From an uncultured Erythrobacter sp. (GTDB lineage: Bacteria > Pseudomonadota > Alphaproteobacteria > Sphingomonadales > Sphingomonadaceae), in assembly GCA_947488085.1 (NCBI GenBank), contig CANKYI010000002.1:62001-126000 (forward strand): a stretch of DNA of 64,000 bases. The letters are read 5' to 3'. The notes beneath the pieces are model-generated. The model was not told where the DNA came from and did not search any database. It worked only from the letters and a program-made list of their open reading frames with translations. Positions 55,566 through 64,000 of this stretch are shown here, piece after piece (within the stretch, counting starts at the first letter, position 1; each line of letters begins with the position of its first letter). The translations under genes and the position numbers were made by a program.

Positions 55566-56816
55566 GTGGTCCGGCTTCGACGCGATGGCGGCGAGGCCTC
55601 TTACGTGCGCCGCAAGCCACGTTCGATTGCGGCGGGCGCTGGCCTGATCGCATCATCGCTCGCATTGCTCACCGGATGCGCGATTATCCCTAAAAGCAGT
55701 GCGCCCATCACTACCGCTCCGCCGCCTGCGGTCACCGGGAATAGCGCGGTCGAAGCCGGGCTGATCCGCGGGCCATCGGTTGCGGCATTGGGCATGACGA
55801 GCGCGGATGCCAATGGCGCTTTGGCCAGCTTTGTTGAATCTTGCCCGCAGCTTTTGCGCCGTAGCGATGCGAGTGGGATCAACGCGTTCGCTGATTGGCA
55901 GCCAGCCTGCCGCGCAGCATCTGAATGGGCCACGCGTGATGGCCAGCAATTCTTCACCCGCTATTTCGAAACCGCGCGGGTGGGCAATGGCAGCGCCTTT
56001 GCAACCGGATATTTCGAGCCTGAGATTGCCGGATCACGCACTCGGCGCGCCGGTTATGTGCCGGTCTATGCGCTGCCCGATGATCTGGTGCGCGATTGGC
56101 CCGCCGATACGCCCGCCGCAGAGCGCACAGGCCGCGCGCCACTGGGACGTTACAACGCAAACGGCGCGTTCGAACTCTATCCCGACCGCACCGCGATTGA
56201 GGAAGGCGCGCTGGATGGCCGCGTTCCGGTTATCGCCTATGCCGCTGACCCGGTGGAGTTTTTCTTCCTGCAAATTCAGGGGTCAGGCCGCCTGCGGACC
56301 GAAACCGGCGAAGTCATCCGTATCGGCTATGCCGGGCAAAACGGGCGCGGCTATACCGGCATTGGCGGGGTGATGCGCGAACGCGGGCTGTTGGGTGACG
56401 GGCCAGGGCAATATGCCGGGTCTATGCAGGGTATCATGGCCTATATTCGCGAAAACCCGGCTGAGGGGCGCGACCTCATGCGGCTCAACAAAAGCTGGAT
56501 TTTCTTTCGTGAGTTGACAGGCGATGGTCCGCTTGGTGCGCTTGGCGTGCCGGTTCGGCGTGAATCCTCCGTGGCAGCAGACCCGGCGTTTGTGCCGCTG
56601 GGTGCGCCGGTGTGGCTGGAGATGGACCGCAACGAAGCGGACGGTTTGTGGATCGCTCAGGATACGGGCGGCGCGATTAAAGGCGCGAACCGGTTCGACA
56701 CATTTTGGGGCGCCGGCGCGGATGCGCGAACTATCGCAGGCGGCATGAGCGCGCGCGGCAATGCGCTGCTGTTATTGCCCAAGGGCACTGTCGAGCGTGC
56801 TAACGCCGCCCGGTAG
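55566..56816 (+). CDS. mltA: Membrane-bound lytic murein transglycosylase A
   Basis: 416 residues, GTG start 3 bp after the Tim44-like stop. Lipobox LLTGC. MltA domain with TGYFEPEIAGS, VEFFFLQIQGSGRL and a 3D domain ending WIAQDTGGAIKGANRFDTFWG (catalytic Asp). Cleaves peptidoglycan to anhydro products at the outer membrane. Confidence 0.95.
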   Translation: MVRLRRDGGEASYVRRKPRSIAAGAGLIASSLALLTGCAIIPKSSAPITTAPPPAVTGNSAVEAGLIRGPSVAALGMTSADANGALASFVESCPQLLRRSDASGINAFADWQPACRAASEWATRDGQQFFTRYFETARVGNGSAFATGYFEPEIAGSRTRRAGYVPVYALPDDLVRDWPADTPAAERTGRAPLGRYNANGAFELYPDRTAIEEGALDGRVPVIAYAADPVEFFFLQIQGSGRLRTETGEVIRIGYAGQNGRGYTGIGGVMRERGLLGDGPGQYAGSMQGIMAYIRENPAEGRDLMRLNKSWIFFRELTGDGPLGALGVPVRRESSVAADPAFVPLGAPVWLEMDRNEADGLWIAQDTGGAIKGANRFDTFWGAGADARTIAGGMSARGNALLLLPKGTVERANAAR

Positions 56817-56826
56817 GCACGCAGTC

Positions 56827-57411
56827 ATGGCGGTTCCAAGAGGTTTAAGCGCGGAAGAACAGGCCGCATGGGCGCGGCTTGCGCAAAGTGTCACGCCAAT
56901 CGCAGGCCGCACGGTTCCTGCTCCCAAACCGGCGAGTGTTCCGGGTGCTGTCCAAGCGCCGCAGCGCAAACCTGCGCCTGCTCCCAAGGCTCGGGTGAAA
57001 ACAGCGCAACCGCGCCGTACCATGCCCGCCACTCCGCCGCTATCGACCGCGCCAAAGCGGGCGTTCAATTCTCAACTGGACTCGCACTGGAACCGTAAGC
57101 TGAAAGCGGGTCAGATCGCGCCGGACTATACGCTGGATCTGCATGGTCACACATTGGACGGGGCCTATTCCCGTGTGATGAGCGGGGTGGATCAAGCGCG
57201 TGCAATGGGCGCGCGGGTCGTGTTGGTGATTGCGGGAAGAGAGCGGCCTGTTGATCCCGCCGACAGAGGGACAAAACGCGGGGCGATCCGGGCCAAATTG
57301 CTCGATTGGTTGGCGGCGAGCCATCATGGCGATGCTATAGCCGCGGTGCGCCGCGCGCATATCCGGCATGGCGGCGATGGCGCGCTCTATCTGGTGCTCA
57401 AACGCCGATAA
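56827..57411 (+). CDS. Smr domain protein
   Basis: 194 residues from ATG 56827. A Pro/Ala/Lys-rich N-terminus (about 1-95) is followed by a Smr domain with LDLHGHTLDGAYSRV and GKGxR-like region (RERPVDPADRGTKRGAIR). Smr domains are nucleases acting in DNA or RNA quality control. Operon with Tim44-like and mltA. Confidence 0.93.
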   Translation: MAVPRGLSAEEQAAWARLAQSVTPIAGRTVPAPKPASVPGAVQAPQRKPAPAPKARVKTAQPRRTMPATPPLSTAPKRAFNSQLDSHWNRKLKAGQIAPDYTLDLHGHTLDGAYSRVMSGVDQARAMGARVVLVIAGRERPVDPADRGTKRGAIRAKLLDWLAASHHGDAIAAVRRAHIRHGGDGALYLVLKRR

Positions 57412-57491
57412 ATGCAAAAGCGACGCCGAGGTCTCCCCCGACGTCGCCCCTCTTGGCAAGGATGTCGCAAACCGCCTTGCCGCAAATGGGC

Positions 57492-58058
57492 TCACCAGAA
57501 GAGCCACACATTCATCAAGCGGCCGGGCAAGGCCATGCTGACAATGCCGGGGATCATGAGCGCGCCGAGATACAGGCTCAGGATCTCTTTCTTATGCCCC
57601 TTCATATCGCCGCGGCGAGCGGTCGCGATCAGTTTGTAAGAGGCCCACAGCGTCATCGGCACGAACAGGTGGATCGGGCCGATATGGAAATCGAGACCAC
57701 CGCCCCATTTGATAAAGCAGGCCGAAATCGCGGTCGTTACCATCAACGCGACCCAGACCTTGCCCAATTGCTTGTGCCATTTGGTGCCTTTTGGCGCGAG
57801 CAGCAGATAACCACCCAAAGGGATAGCGGGCAGCACCGTCGAGACGTGCAGGACAATCGCCCATTCGCGGGCATTGGGGTGACTGGGCGCGATACCGGTC
57901 AGACCGCGAAACAGCGCGAAGAGCACTGCGAGGCTCATTCCAACGGCAGCGGCAGCGACAACGGCCCGTGTCCGGGGGCTGATATCGAAGCTGGGATTGG
58001 CTGGACCTTTAAGGAATTGGGGAAGAGTGAAGCTTGGTTTGAGTGTTGCTGTGTTCAT
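57492..58058 (-). CDS. DUF2306-like membrane protein
   Basis: 188 residues from ATG 58058 (MNTATLKPSFTLPQF). Four to five membrane helices with conserved His (AIVLHVSTV and KWHKQLGKVW), which might bind haem or metal. Function unknown. Divergent from a membrane LytTR regulator; the 180-bp spacer contains repeated CCCATTCG words. Confidence 0.8.
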   Translation of the reverse strand: MNTATLKPSFTLPQFLKGPANPSFDISPRTRAVVAAAAVGMSLAVLFALFRGLTGIAPSHPNAREWAIVLHVSTVLPAIPLGGYLLLAPKGTKWHKQLGKVWVALMVTTAISACFIKWGGGLDFHIGPIHLFVPMTLWASYKLIATARRGDMKGHKKEILSLYLGALMIPGIVSMALPGRLMNVWLFW

Positions 58059-58110
58059 GGTTCTGGTCCTTGAAAGGGATTGGTTTGCGTTTGGTGAGAC
58101 CACAATGCCG

Positions 58111-58224
58111 CCTGCCCATTCGCCAGCAATCACCTCTGCGCGATCTGGCCGACCCATTCGTGAATAGGCCGGAAAATCCCCGATTTCTGCGGATTTGCCA
58201 CTTTACGAAGCGCGAATGGGCAGG
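58111..58224. promoter_or_regulatory. Repeated CCCATTCG elements between DUF2306 and LytTR genes
   Basis: CCTGCCCATTCGC (58111-58123) is repeated as its exact complement GCGAATGGGCAGG (58212-58224). Between them CCCATTCGTGAATAGG (58153-58168) is itself a near-palindrome of the same word. The set probably forms binding sites for the divergent LytTR regulator. Confidence 0.65.
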
Positions 58225-58238
58225 CATCTATCGCCCTC

Positions 58239-59072
58239 ATGGCAGGCGGGGACAGCGAACAGGCGAGCGGGGCAACGCAATTGAGCGCGCGGGCAAGCTT
58301 TGTGCGCAAAGTTCTCACCGACCTTGCGATCATGACTGCGATTGGTGTGTTTCTGGCGGTGATCGGACCGTTCGGTTCGATCGAACAACCGCTAGCCGTA
58401 CGGCTCGTGACGTGGCTCGCTTTTAGCTATCTTGGCTATGCGATCTATTCGCCGATGGCGTATTTTGTTGAGCGTGCGCACACAGCGCTTGCCCTGCCGA
58501 TTGCTCCGCTTTGGGTGGCCGCAGTGGTGGTCGCCACATTCCCGATGACGGCGGCAATTTATTTCATCCAGTTCATGCCGCGTCTGCCGCCGGTGCCACC
58601 GCTTGAAGAGGCGTTGACGAGCTACTTCTATGTTTTTGTGATCGGCGGCGGGGTGACGCTTTTGTTCAATGTGCTCGGTCTGCGCGGGGACAAACCAGCG
58701 TTGGATACTGACCAGCCATTTGAGCCAATAGCTCCCGAGCCAGAGCCCAATCCAGAACCCGCCAACCCTCTCTTGGATCAGCTACCCGCGCAGATTGGCA
58801 GCGATATCATCGCTCTTGAGATGGAGGACCACTATGTCCGCGTGCACACTGCGTTGGGGTCCGAGCTGGTCCTTATGCGGCTGCGCGATGCGATGGTGCA
58901 TGTTGCCGACATAGAAGGATTGCAGGTTCATCGCAGCTGGTGGGTCGCGCGTGGTGCGGTTGAGGATGTCAAGCGCGAGGGACGCAATGTTCGGCTTGTT
59001 CTGGCCAGCGGCCTAGAAGCTCCAGTAAGCCGTGCTCAGGTGACCGTGCTCAAAGATGCAGGCTGGGTTTAA
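58239..59072 (+). CDS. Membrane-embedded LytTR transcriptional regulator
   Basis: 277 residues. Four membrane helices (about residues 25-150), a Pro/Glu linker (EPEPNPEPANP) and a C-terminal LytTR DNA-binding domain (about 180-277; ALEMEDHYVRVHTALGSELV, GLQVHRSWWVARGAV). The DNA-binding part would act from the membrane, in cis on nearby promoters. The divergent DUF2306 gene is the obvious target. The 3' end overlaps a small antisense-strand ORF in TTAA. Confidence 0.9.
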   Translation: MAGGDSEQASGATQLSARASFVRKVLTDLAIMTAIGVFLAVIGPFGSIEQPLAVRLVTWLAFSYLGYAIYSPMAYFVERAHTALALPIAPLWVAAVVVATFPMTAAIYFIQFMPRLPPVPPLEEALTSYFYVFVIGGGVTLLFNVLGLRGDKPALDTDQPFEPIAPEPEPNPEPANPLLDQLPAQIGSDIIALEMEDHYVRVHTALGSELVLMRLRDAMVHVADIEGLQVHRSWWVARGAVEDVKREGRNVRLVLASGLEAPVSRAQVTVLKDAGWV

Positions 59073-59221
59073 ATACCCCAGCCGACCTTGTTCTTGATTG
59101 CCACCAACCCCGCGCCCAGCAACGGCTGCACCGCAAGCGCGCAAAAGGCGAGCGCGGCGATAATCCCTGCCGGAATGCGGGCTGTTGATGCGAGACGGTT
59201 GGCGGTCACTGGCGTGTTCAA
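59069..59221 (-). CDS. Possible small membrane protein (50 aa)
   Basis: TTG 59221 gives MNTPVTANRLASTARIPAGI followed by one hydrophobic helix and a VGWGI end. Its stop overlaps the LytTR stop by 4 nt. It is short, the ribosome site is weak, and the overlap alone is weak support because TTAA gives stops on both strands. Hypothetical. Confidence 0.35.
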   Translation of the reverse strand: MNTPVTANRLASTARIPAGIIAALAFCALAVQPLLGAGLVAIKNKVGWGI

Positions 59222-59384
59222 AGCAGTGTCTATTCGGAGCCTTTGCGCCAAAAGCCATGCGCAGCACAAACGAAAAAGCCCCCGGCATCCCTTTGATGAG
59301 AAGGGCAGCCGGAGGCCTCTTGCGACCCTGGCCTAGCTTGTGCGGGCCAGGGTGGGGGGCTCGTTAGATCAGCCCGACGCGCGG
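59222..59384. other. Spacer between the small ORF and katG stop, with katG terminator
   Basis: No further gene is seen. It contains the probable katG terminator at 59274-59316. Confidence 0.5.
59274..59316 (-). terminator. Terminator of katG
   Basis: On the minus strand GCCTCCGGC (59308-59316) pairs with GCCGGGGGC (59278-59286), with a second inner stem CCCTT/AAGGG, followed by a T run. Confidence 0.6.
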
Positions 59385-61571
59385 TTACGCGACGTCAAAA
59401 CGATCTGCATTCATCACTTTAACCCAGGCAGCGGCGAAGTCGGAGACAAATTTCGCCTCAGCGCCGTTTTCTGCATAGACTTCGGCCTGAGCGCGCAATT
59501 GCGCGTTTGAACCAAAGATCAGATCGGTGCGGGTTGCGGTGTATTTCTGTGCGCCGGTTGCACGGTCAGTGCCGACATATTCTTCATCGCCGCTGCCATC
59601 GACCGGAGTCCACTTGGTCCCCATGTCGAGCAGGTTGGTGAAAAAGTCCGTGGTCAATTGACCGGGACGATCGGTGAACACGCCATGTGCGGTGTTGCCA
59701 GCATTTGCGCCCAAAGCGCGCATCCCGCCGACCAGCACGGTCAGTTCTGGGATCGACAGGCCCAGCAAGTGTGCTTTGTCGATCAACATATCTTCGGTGC
59801 GCACATTCGCTTTGGTCTTGAGGTAGTTGCGGAAGCCGTCAGCAAACGGCTCCAGCGGCTCAAAGCTTGCAGCATCGGTGTGCTCATCGGCGCAATCGCC
59901 GCGACCACCGGTGAATGGCACGTTGATCGCATGACCTGCATCAGCGGCGGCTTGTTCAACCGCTGCTGTACCAGCAAGGACGATAGCGTCAGCCATCGAC
60001 AGATCGCCACGATGTTCACCAATCGCACCCAAAACCTTTGAGAGTTCTGCTGGATCATTTGCGGCCCAATCCTTTTGCGGAGCCTGCGTGATGCGCGCAC
60101 CATTAGCGCCGCCACGATGGTCAGACTTGCGATAGGTCGATGCCGAAGCCCAAGCTGTCTTCACAAGCTCGCTGATCGAAAGGCCGCTGCCAAGGATCGC
60201 GGCTTTGAAGCGCGAAATCTCCGCATCCGATGGCGTGTTGCCAGCAGGAACAGGGTCCATCCAGATCAGTGTTTCTTCTGGAACTTCTGGACCTTGATAG
60301 CGGACCTTTGGACCCATGTCGCGGTGGCACAGTTTGAACCATGCGCGCGAAAATGCGTCATCCAGCTGCTCTGGGTTGTTGAGGAAGCGTTCGGAAATCT
60401 TGCGATAATCCGGGTCCATTTTCAGCGCCATATCAGCGGTGGTCATCATGGTCGGGACCTTCTTCGAAGGATCGCGAGCATCCGGTGCCATGTCTTCCTC
60501 TGACTGGTTTACCGGCTGCCATTGCTGCGCGCCAGCAGGGCTGTGCACCAGCTCATAGTCATATTTGAAGAGCAAACGGAAATAGTCATGGCTCCACGAA
60601 GTCGGGTTGTTCGACCATGCGCCTTCGATGCCGGAGGTTGTGATGTTGCCAGCGGCAATCTCTTCCTCATCGTTCAGCCAGCCGAAGCCCTGGTTTTCCA
60701 AAACTTCACTTTCGGGTGATCCGCCGAAGGTGTCCGATGGCGCCGCGCCGTGCGCTTTACCAAAGGCGTGGCCGCCTGCGGTCAGAGCGACGGTTTCCTC
60801 GTCATTCATCGCCATGCGAGCGAATGTTTCGCGCATGTCGCGTGCCGATTCCAATGGATCAGGGTTGCCGCCTGGACCTTCTGGATTGACGTAAATCAGG
60901 CCCATCTGGATCGCAGCCAGTGGGTTTTCGATCTCTGCGCCATCATCGGGACGGATGCGAGTGGCGACGCCTTCGTTCACCCACTGCTCTTCAGTGCCCC
61001 AGTAAACGCTTTCTGGTTCGTACACATCGGCACGGCCGCCGCCAAAGCCGAACACAGGTCCACCCATGCTTTCGATCGCGACATTGCCTGCGAGGATGAA
61101 GAGGTCGGCCCAGCTGATGGTCTTGCCGTATTTTTGTTTGATTGGCCAAAGCAGACGGCGCGCTTTGTCGAGGTTGCCATTGTCAGGCCAGCTGTTGAGC
61201 GGGGCAAAACGCTGTTGCCCGGTATTTGCACCGCCGCGGCCATCGCCAGTGCGATAGGTGCCAGCAGCATGCCATGCCATGCGGATAAAGAACGGACCAT
61301 AATGGCCATAATCGGCAGGCCACCAAGGCTGATCATCCGTCATCAATGCGGTCAGGTCAGCCTTTAGCGCCGAATAATCGATTGTGTTGAATGCGGCAGG
61401 GTAATCGAAGTCTTCGCCATAGGGATTGGCTGACTTGCCTTCTTCAGTCAGGATATCGAGCTGAGTTGCCTCGGGCCACCAATCCTTATTGGTCCGGCCC
61501 AGCAATGTGCGCATATTCGCATCACCGCTAAATGGGCAACCGCCACTCATTTCGCCTGTCTTCGCATCCAT
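59385..61571 (-). CDS. katG: Catalase-peroxidase
   Basis: 728 residues. Distal haem pocket [11 protein letters not shown] with the Trp of the Met-Tyr-Trp adduct, IYVNPEGP (adduct Tyr) and proximal [12 protein letters not shown]. The whole bifunctional length with a second, haem-less C-terminal peroxidase-like domain is present. Removes hydrogen peroxide in the cytoplasm. It has its own upstream spacer of 166 bp; an OxyR site is not clear by eye. Confidence 0.97.
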   Translation of the reverse strand: MDAKTGEMSGGCPFSGDANMRTLLGRTNKDWWPEATQLDILTEEGKSANPYGEDFDYPAAFNTIDYSALKADLTALMTDDQPWWPADYGHYGPFFIRMAWHAAGTYRTGDGRGGANTGQQRFAPLNSWPDNGNLDKARRLLWPIKQKYGKTISWADLFILAGNVAIESMGGPVFGFGGGRADVYEPESVYWGTEEQWVNEGVATRIRPDDGAEIENPLAAIQMGLIYVNPEGPGGNPDPLESARDMRETFARMAMNDEETVALTAGGHAFGKAHGAAPSDTFGGSPESEVLENQGFGWLNDEEEIAAGNITTSGIEGAWSNNPTSWSHDYFRLLFKYDYELVHSPAGAQQWQPVNQSEEDMAPDARDPSKKVPTMMTTADMALKMDPDYRKISERFLNNPEQLDDAFSRAWFKLCHRDMGPKVRYQGPEVPEETLIWMDPVPAGNTPSDAEISRFKAAILGSGLSISELVKTAWASASTYRKSDHRGGANGARITQAPQKDWAANDPAELSKVLGAIGEHRGDLSMADAIVLAGTAAVEQAAADAGHAINVPFTGGRGDCADEHTDAASFEPLEPFADGFRNYLKTKANVRTEDMLIDKAHLLGLSIPELTVLVGGMRALGANAGNTAHGVFTDRPGQLTTDFFTNLLDMGTKWTPVDGSGDEEYVGTDRATGAQKYTATRTDLIFGSNAQLRAQAEVYAENGAEAKFVSDFAAAWVKVMNADRFDVA

Positions 61572-61701
61572 CGTAAAATTCTCCTGAGGTTATGTCGGGA
61601 CTCGGGGATAGCCGAGCGTCATGACAGGAAAATGATGGATTCTGCCTGATCTGTCCAATCGATTAATGCGTGAAGATTGATTGACTGAGTCGATTGAAGG
61701 T

Positions 61702-61720
61702 GCGCTCGGTTTACGAGCGC
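61702..61720 (-). terminator. Hairpin after aroC
   Basis: GCGCTCG and CGAGCGC, 7-bp perfect stem, 5-nt loop, 17 bp past the aroC stop. The T run is weak. Confidence 0.45.
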
Positions 61721-61737
61721 CTCTTCCGCGTCGCACT

Positions 61738-62835
61738 TTACCCGATCTGCGTGCCCATTTGACCTCTGTGCAGCAGCTTCTGATCCGCCAAAACCAGCGC
61801 CATCATCGCTTCCACCACAGGTGTGCCGCGAATGCCGACGCATGGGTCATGGCGGCCTTTGGTTATGACTTCGGTTGCCTCGCCATCGGACGTGATCGAT
61901 TTGACCGGTGTCAGGATCGAAGAGGTGGGTTTAAATGCCACGCGGCACAGAACCGGTTGTCCGGTTGAGATGCCGCCTGCGGTGCCGCCTGCATGGTTGC
62001 TGGCATAGGCAGGTTTGCCGTCTTTGCCCGGTGACATTTCATCAGCATTCTGCTCGCCCGTCAGGCGCGCCGCTTCGAAGCCGTCCCCGATCTCAACGCC
62101 TTTGGTTGCATTAATGGTCATCATGGCAGCGGCGAGTTCGCTGTCGAGTTTGGCATAGAGCGGTGCACCCCATCCGGCGGGCACACCTTCGGCAACGCAT
62201 TCGACCACTGCGCCAAGCGATGATCCGCCTTTGCGCGCATCATCGACCAGCTTTTCCCAACGGGTCGCGGCCCAGCTGTCGGGGCAGAAAAAAGGGTTGC
62301 TGGTGATCGTGTCGAAATTGATCGCGTCCCGTTCAATTCGGTCGCCGCCTAATTCGCAGACATAGGCGGTGATTTTGACCTCTGGAATGATCAATCGTGC
62401 GACTGCGCCTGCTGCAACGCGCGCTGCTGTTTCACGCGCGCTGGACCGTCCGCCGCCGCGATAATCGCGGATGCCGTATTTGGCGTCATAGGTGTAGTCG
62501 GCATGGCCAGGGCGATAGCTTTGAGCGATGGCCGAGTAATCTTTGGAGCGTTGATCGGTGTTTTCGATCATCAGATGGATCGGTGTTCCAGTCGTTACCT
62601 GCTGTCCATCTGCATTGTCGAACACGCCTGACAGGATCCGAACGGCGTCCGGTTCTTTTCGCTGAGTTGTGAACTTGCTGGTGCCGGGTTTGCGCGCATC
62701 CATGAATGGCTGAATGTCTTTTTCGCGCAGGGGAATGCCGGGTGGGCACCCGTCGATCACCACGCCAAGGCCTGGCCCGTGGCTTTCGCCCCAAGTGGTA
62801 AAGCGCAAAGATCGTCCGAAAGTGTTGAAGCTCAT
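61738..62835 (-). CDS. aroC: Chorismate synthase
   Basis: 365 residues from ATG 62835 ([20 protein letters not shown]). Signatures [34 protein letters not shown] and the late [14 protein letters not shown] are intact. Last step of the shikimate pathway, needs reduced FMN. Upstream of katG but separated by a hairpin. Confidence 0.97.
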   Translation of the reverse strand: MSFNTFGRSLRFTTWGESHGPGLGVVIDGCPPGIPLREKDIQPFMDARKPGTSKFTTQRKEPDAVRILSGVFDNADGQQVTTGTPIHLMIENTDQRSKDYSAIAQSYRPGHADYTYDAKYGIRDYRGGGRSSARETAARVAAGAVARLIIPEVKITAYVCELGGDRIERDAINFDTITSNPFFCPDSWAATRWEKLVDDARKGGSSLGAVVECVAEGVPAGWGAPLYAKLDSELAAAMMTINATKGVEIGDGFEAARLTGEQNADEMSPGKDGKPAYASNHAGGTAGGISTGQPVLCRVAFKPTSSILTPVKSITSDGEATEVITKGRHDPCVGIRGTPVVEAMMALVLADQKLLHRGQMGTQIG

Positions 62836-62921
62836 ATTGGCGAGCCATAGCGAAAGTGCGCGCGCTGTCGAGATTATGCGCAATTTTCCTACTGCTGGAT
62901 GCGACGATAAGGTGCGCAGAT

Positions 62922-63209
62922 ATGGCGAACGGATTGGTCTTTATGCGGCGGGGTGAATTTGCGGTGCGGCCAGCGGACGGCCCGCAAATCCGGAAGTTGA
63001 CACTTAAGGTGCAAGGATTGCCCAGTTTCGTGAAGGATAAGAGGGCGTTGGCGGGCAAACGGGTTTTTCGAAAGGGTAGGGTTGTGTGGTCCAAGCGCGT
63101 CCAAGAACCGACCCCGGCTATGACCCTTGACGATAACGCGCTTCGCCCTCTGGCAATCCGCGCAAGCATGGGCCAAGAACAAAGCATGCCCAACGGACCA
63201 CGCACATGA
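62922..63209 (+). other. Spacer between aroC and ruvA with a doubtful 95-aa ORF
   Basis: The 370 bp 62836-63205 hold no recognisable gene. The frame 62922-63209 has AAGG before its ATG and overlaps ruvA by ATGA, but its codon use (AGG, CGA, GGA) is unlike its neighbours and the product ([15 protein letters not shown] start) resembles nothing I know. The antisense frame is equally open. Confidence 0.25.
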
Positions 63210-63817
63210 TCGCAAAGCTCTCAGGCCGCCTCGATGAAACGGGGGAGGATTGGGCCATCGTCGATGTCCAAGGGGTTGGCTATCTCGTCCACTGCTCTGC
63301 CCGCACACTGGCGGCGTTGGGCGAAGTCGGAGAAGGGTGCACAGTGCACACCGACCTGCAAGTGAGTGAGAACGACATGCGCTTGCTCGGCTTTGCGGAA
63401 AGTGCAGAGCGTGACTGGTTCCGACTGCTAACACAGGTTCAAGGGGTGGGAAGCAAGGTCGGTCTTGCGATCCTGTCAGCGCTCTCAACCGGTGAGCTGC
63501 GCGATGCGTGTGCTGCGGGTGATGCAGCCAGTGTGGCGCGTGCGAATGGTGTGGGGCCAAAGCTGGCCGGGCGGATCGTCAACGAGTTACAGGACAAGGC
63601 GGGCGCGCTGCCCGGTGGCGGTATGGCCGGCGCTGGCGTTGCTGGTGCTGCGATCCCGAGAGGCGGTGCGAGCAAGGATGCGGTGAGCGCATTGGAGAAT
63701 CTGGGCTTCAAGCCTGCCGTCGCCGCGCAGGCTGTCTCTCGTGCAGCTGCGGAGCTGGGCGAGGATGCGGGCGAAGGCGACCTCATCCGTGTGGCGTTGA
63801 AACGGGCGGCTGGGTGA
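63206..63817 (+). CDS. ruvA: Holliday junction branch migration protein RuvA
   Basis: 203 residues. Starts MIAKLSGRLDETGEDWAIVD; two helix-hairpin-helix motifs (VQGVGSKVGLAILSAL and NGVGPKLAGRIVNEL) and a C-terminal RuvB-contacting domain (LGFKPAVAAQAVSRA). Binds Holliday junctions and recruits RuvB. ruvB is not in the window within the visible 3' flank. Confidence 0.97.
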   Translation: MIAKLSGRLDETGEDWAIVDVQGVGYLVHCSARTLAALGEVGEGCTVHTDLQVSENDMRLLGFAESAERDWFRLLTQVQGVGSKVGLAILSALSTGELRDACAAGDAASVARANGVGPKLAGRIVNELQDKAGALPGGGMAGAGVAGAAIPRGGASKDAVSALENLGFKPAVAAQAVSRAAAELGEDAGEGDLIRVALKRAAG

Positions 63818-63877
63818 TGGGCATTCAGGCCAGCGCAAGCGCCGCGATGTAGGCGGCAACGGATAGGAGACTTTGCC

Positions 63878-64000
63878 ATGATTGAGCACAAGACACTGCG
63901 CGTTGCTGTCGCTGCCCTAGCCATGACAGCGATCCCATCGACTGCGGCGGCGTGTCAGGGGATCCAGTTCGAAAGCCGGTTGGTGTGGCACAACGGGGCC
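63878..64000 (+). CDS. Secreted protein, N-terminal fragment (3' end cut by window)
   Basis: ATG 63878 has GGATAGGAGA upstream. Visible residues MIEHKTLRVAVAALAMTAIP then STAAACQG are a signal peptide with probable cleavage after AAA; only 41 codons are visible, so the protein cannot be named. Confidence 0.55.
   Translation, partial: MIEHKTLRVAVAALAMTAIPSTAAACQGIQFESRLVWHNGA

Noticed and set aside
61572..61737. OxyR operator upstream of katG
   Set aside because: GATT-like words occur but not with the ATAG-N7-CTAT spacing needed to claim a site.
62889..63560. Long minus-strand ORF over the aroC-ruvA spacer and ruvA
   Set aside because: His/Arg/Pro-rich antisense shadow of ruvA; no recognisable product.
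1..64000. CRISPR arrays, insertion sequences, tRNA or rRNA genes
   Set aside because: No regular spaced repeats, transposase-like frames or cloverleaf-like sequences were seen in the intergenic regions.

Overview
The window is ordinary-looking chromosomal DNA of an alphaproteobacterium, most likely Sphingomonadales and probably Erythrobacteraceae. The evidence is a CC_3452-family secreted protein, a UPF0262 protein, the 41-residue zinc-free L36, SecB next to a Tim44-like protein/MltA/Smr, rpmH-rnpA-yidD-yidC-yihA, a DapE of the alphaproteobacterial type and a moderately GC-rich composition. Coding density is very high and many genes overlap by 4 nt (ATGA/GTGA on the same strand, TTAA/CTAA/TTAG between convergent genes). 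I found no tRNA, rRNA, insertion sequence, prophage or CRISPR array.

Layout. 1-4.0 kb: end of a MaoC-like dehydratase, then a tight operon of a DUF3604 lipoprotein, a membrane-anchored parvulin and a HupE/UreJ membrane protein. 4.0-9.1 kb: a complete DevBCA-like ABC exporter plus NodT-type outer-membrane factor, divergent from a TetR regulator with two tandem palindromic operators between them. 9.2-16.7 kb: ftsH, a ParA-like ATPase, rpoZ, a phospholipase-D/cardiolipin synthase, dnaB, UPF0262, a GH25-like protein that seems to have lost its catalytic acids, and cdd. 17-22.3 kb: DUF4197, an M14 carboxypeptidase, a DUF4136 lipoprotein, galE, rpmJ, a YihX-like HAD phosphatase and a CC_3452 protein. 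22.4-27.1 kb: HxlR regulator, recQ, a Popeye-like cNMP-binding membrane protein and yifB/comM. 27.2-34.7 kb: a secreted ClpP-fold protein, the rpmH-rnpA-yidD-yidC-yihA block, VOC, GST, cupin and dapE. 34.7-41.5 kb: DAACS symporter, GNAT, nth, M48 protease, dapB, sirtuin, yaaA and a MoeB/ThiF-like protein. 41.5-44.8 kb: dnaA with inverted repeats and GANTC sites upstream, rpsT and mutM. 44.9-50 kb: ubiE-ubiB, DUF4345, coaBC with a very long acidic linker, dut. 50-57.4 kb: second DUF4136 lipoprotein, trpS, murJ, secB, Tim44-like, mltA, smr. 57.5-64 kb: DUF2306 protein and a membrane LytTR regulator with shared repeats between them, katG, aroC, ruvA and the start of one more secreted protein.

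How the genes relate. Most of the window is housekeeping: replication (dnaA, dnaB), repair (nth, mutM, recQ, ruvA), membrane protein insertion and export (yidC, yidD, secB), quinone synthesis (ubiE, ubiB), CoA (coaBC), lysine/peptidoglycan (dapB, dapE, murJ, mltA) and aromatic amino acids (aroC, trpS). The parts most worth follow-up are the DUF3604/parvulin/HupE operon, the TetR-controlled four-gene exporter with its paired operators, the Popeye-like gene, the degenerate GH25 gene, the ClpP-fold secreted protein, the repeat-rich DNA flanking dnaA and the LytTR/DUF2306 pair. Functional names rest on motif and family recognition by eye; no database search was possible.
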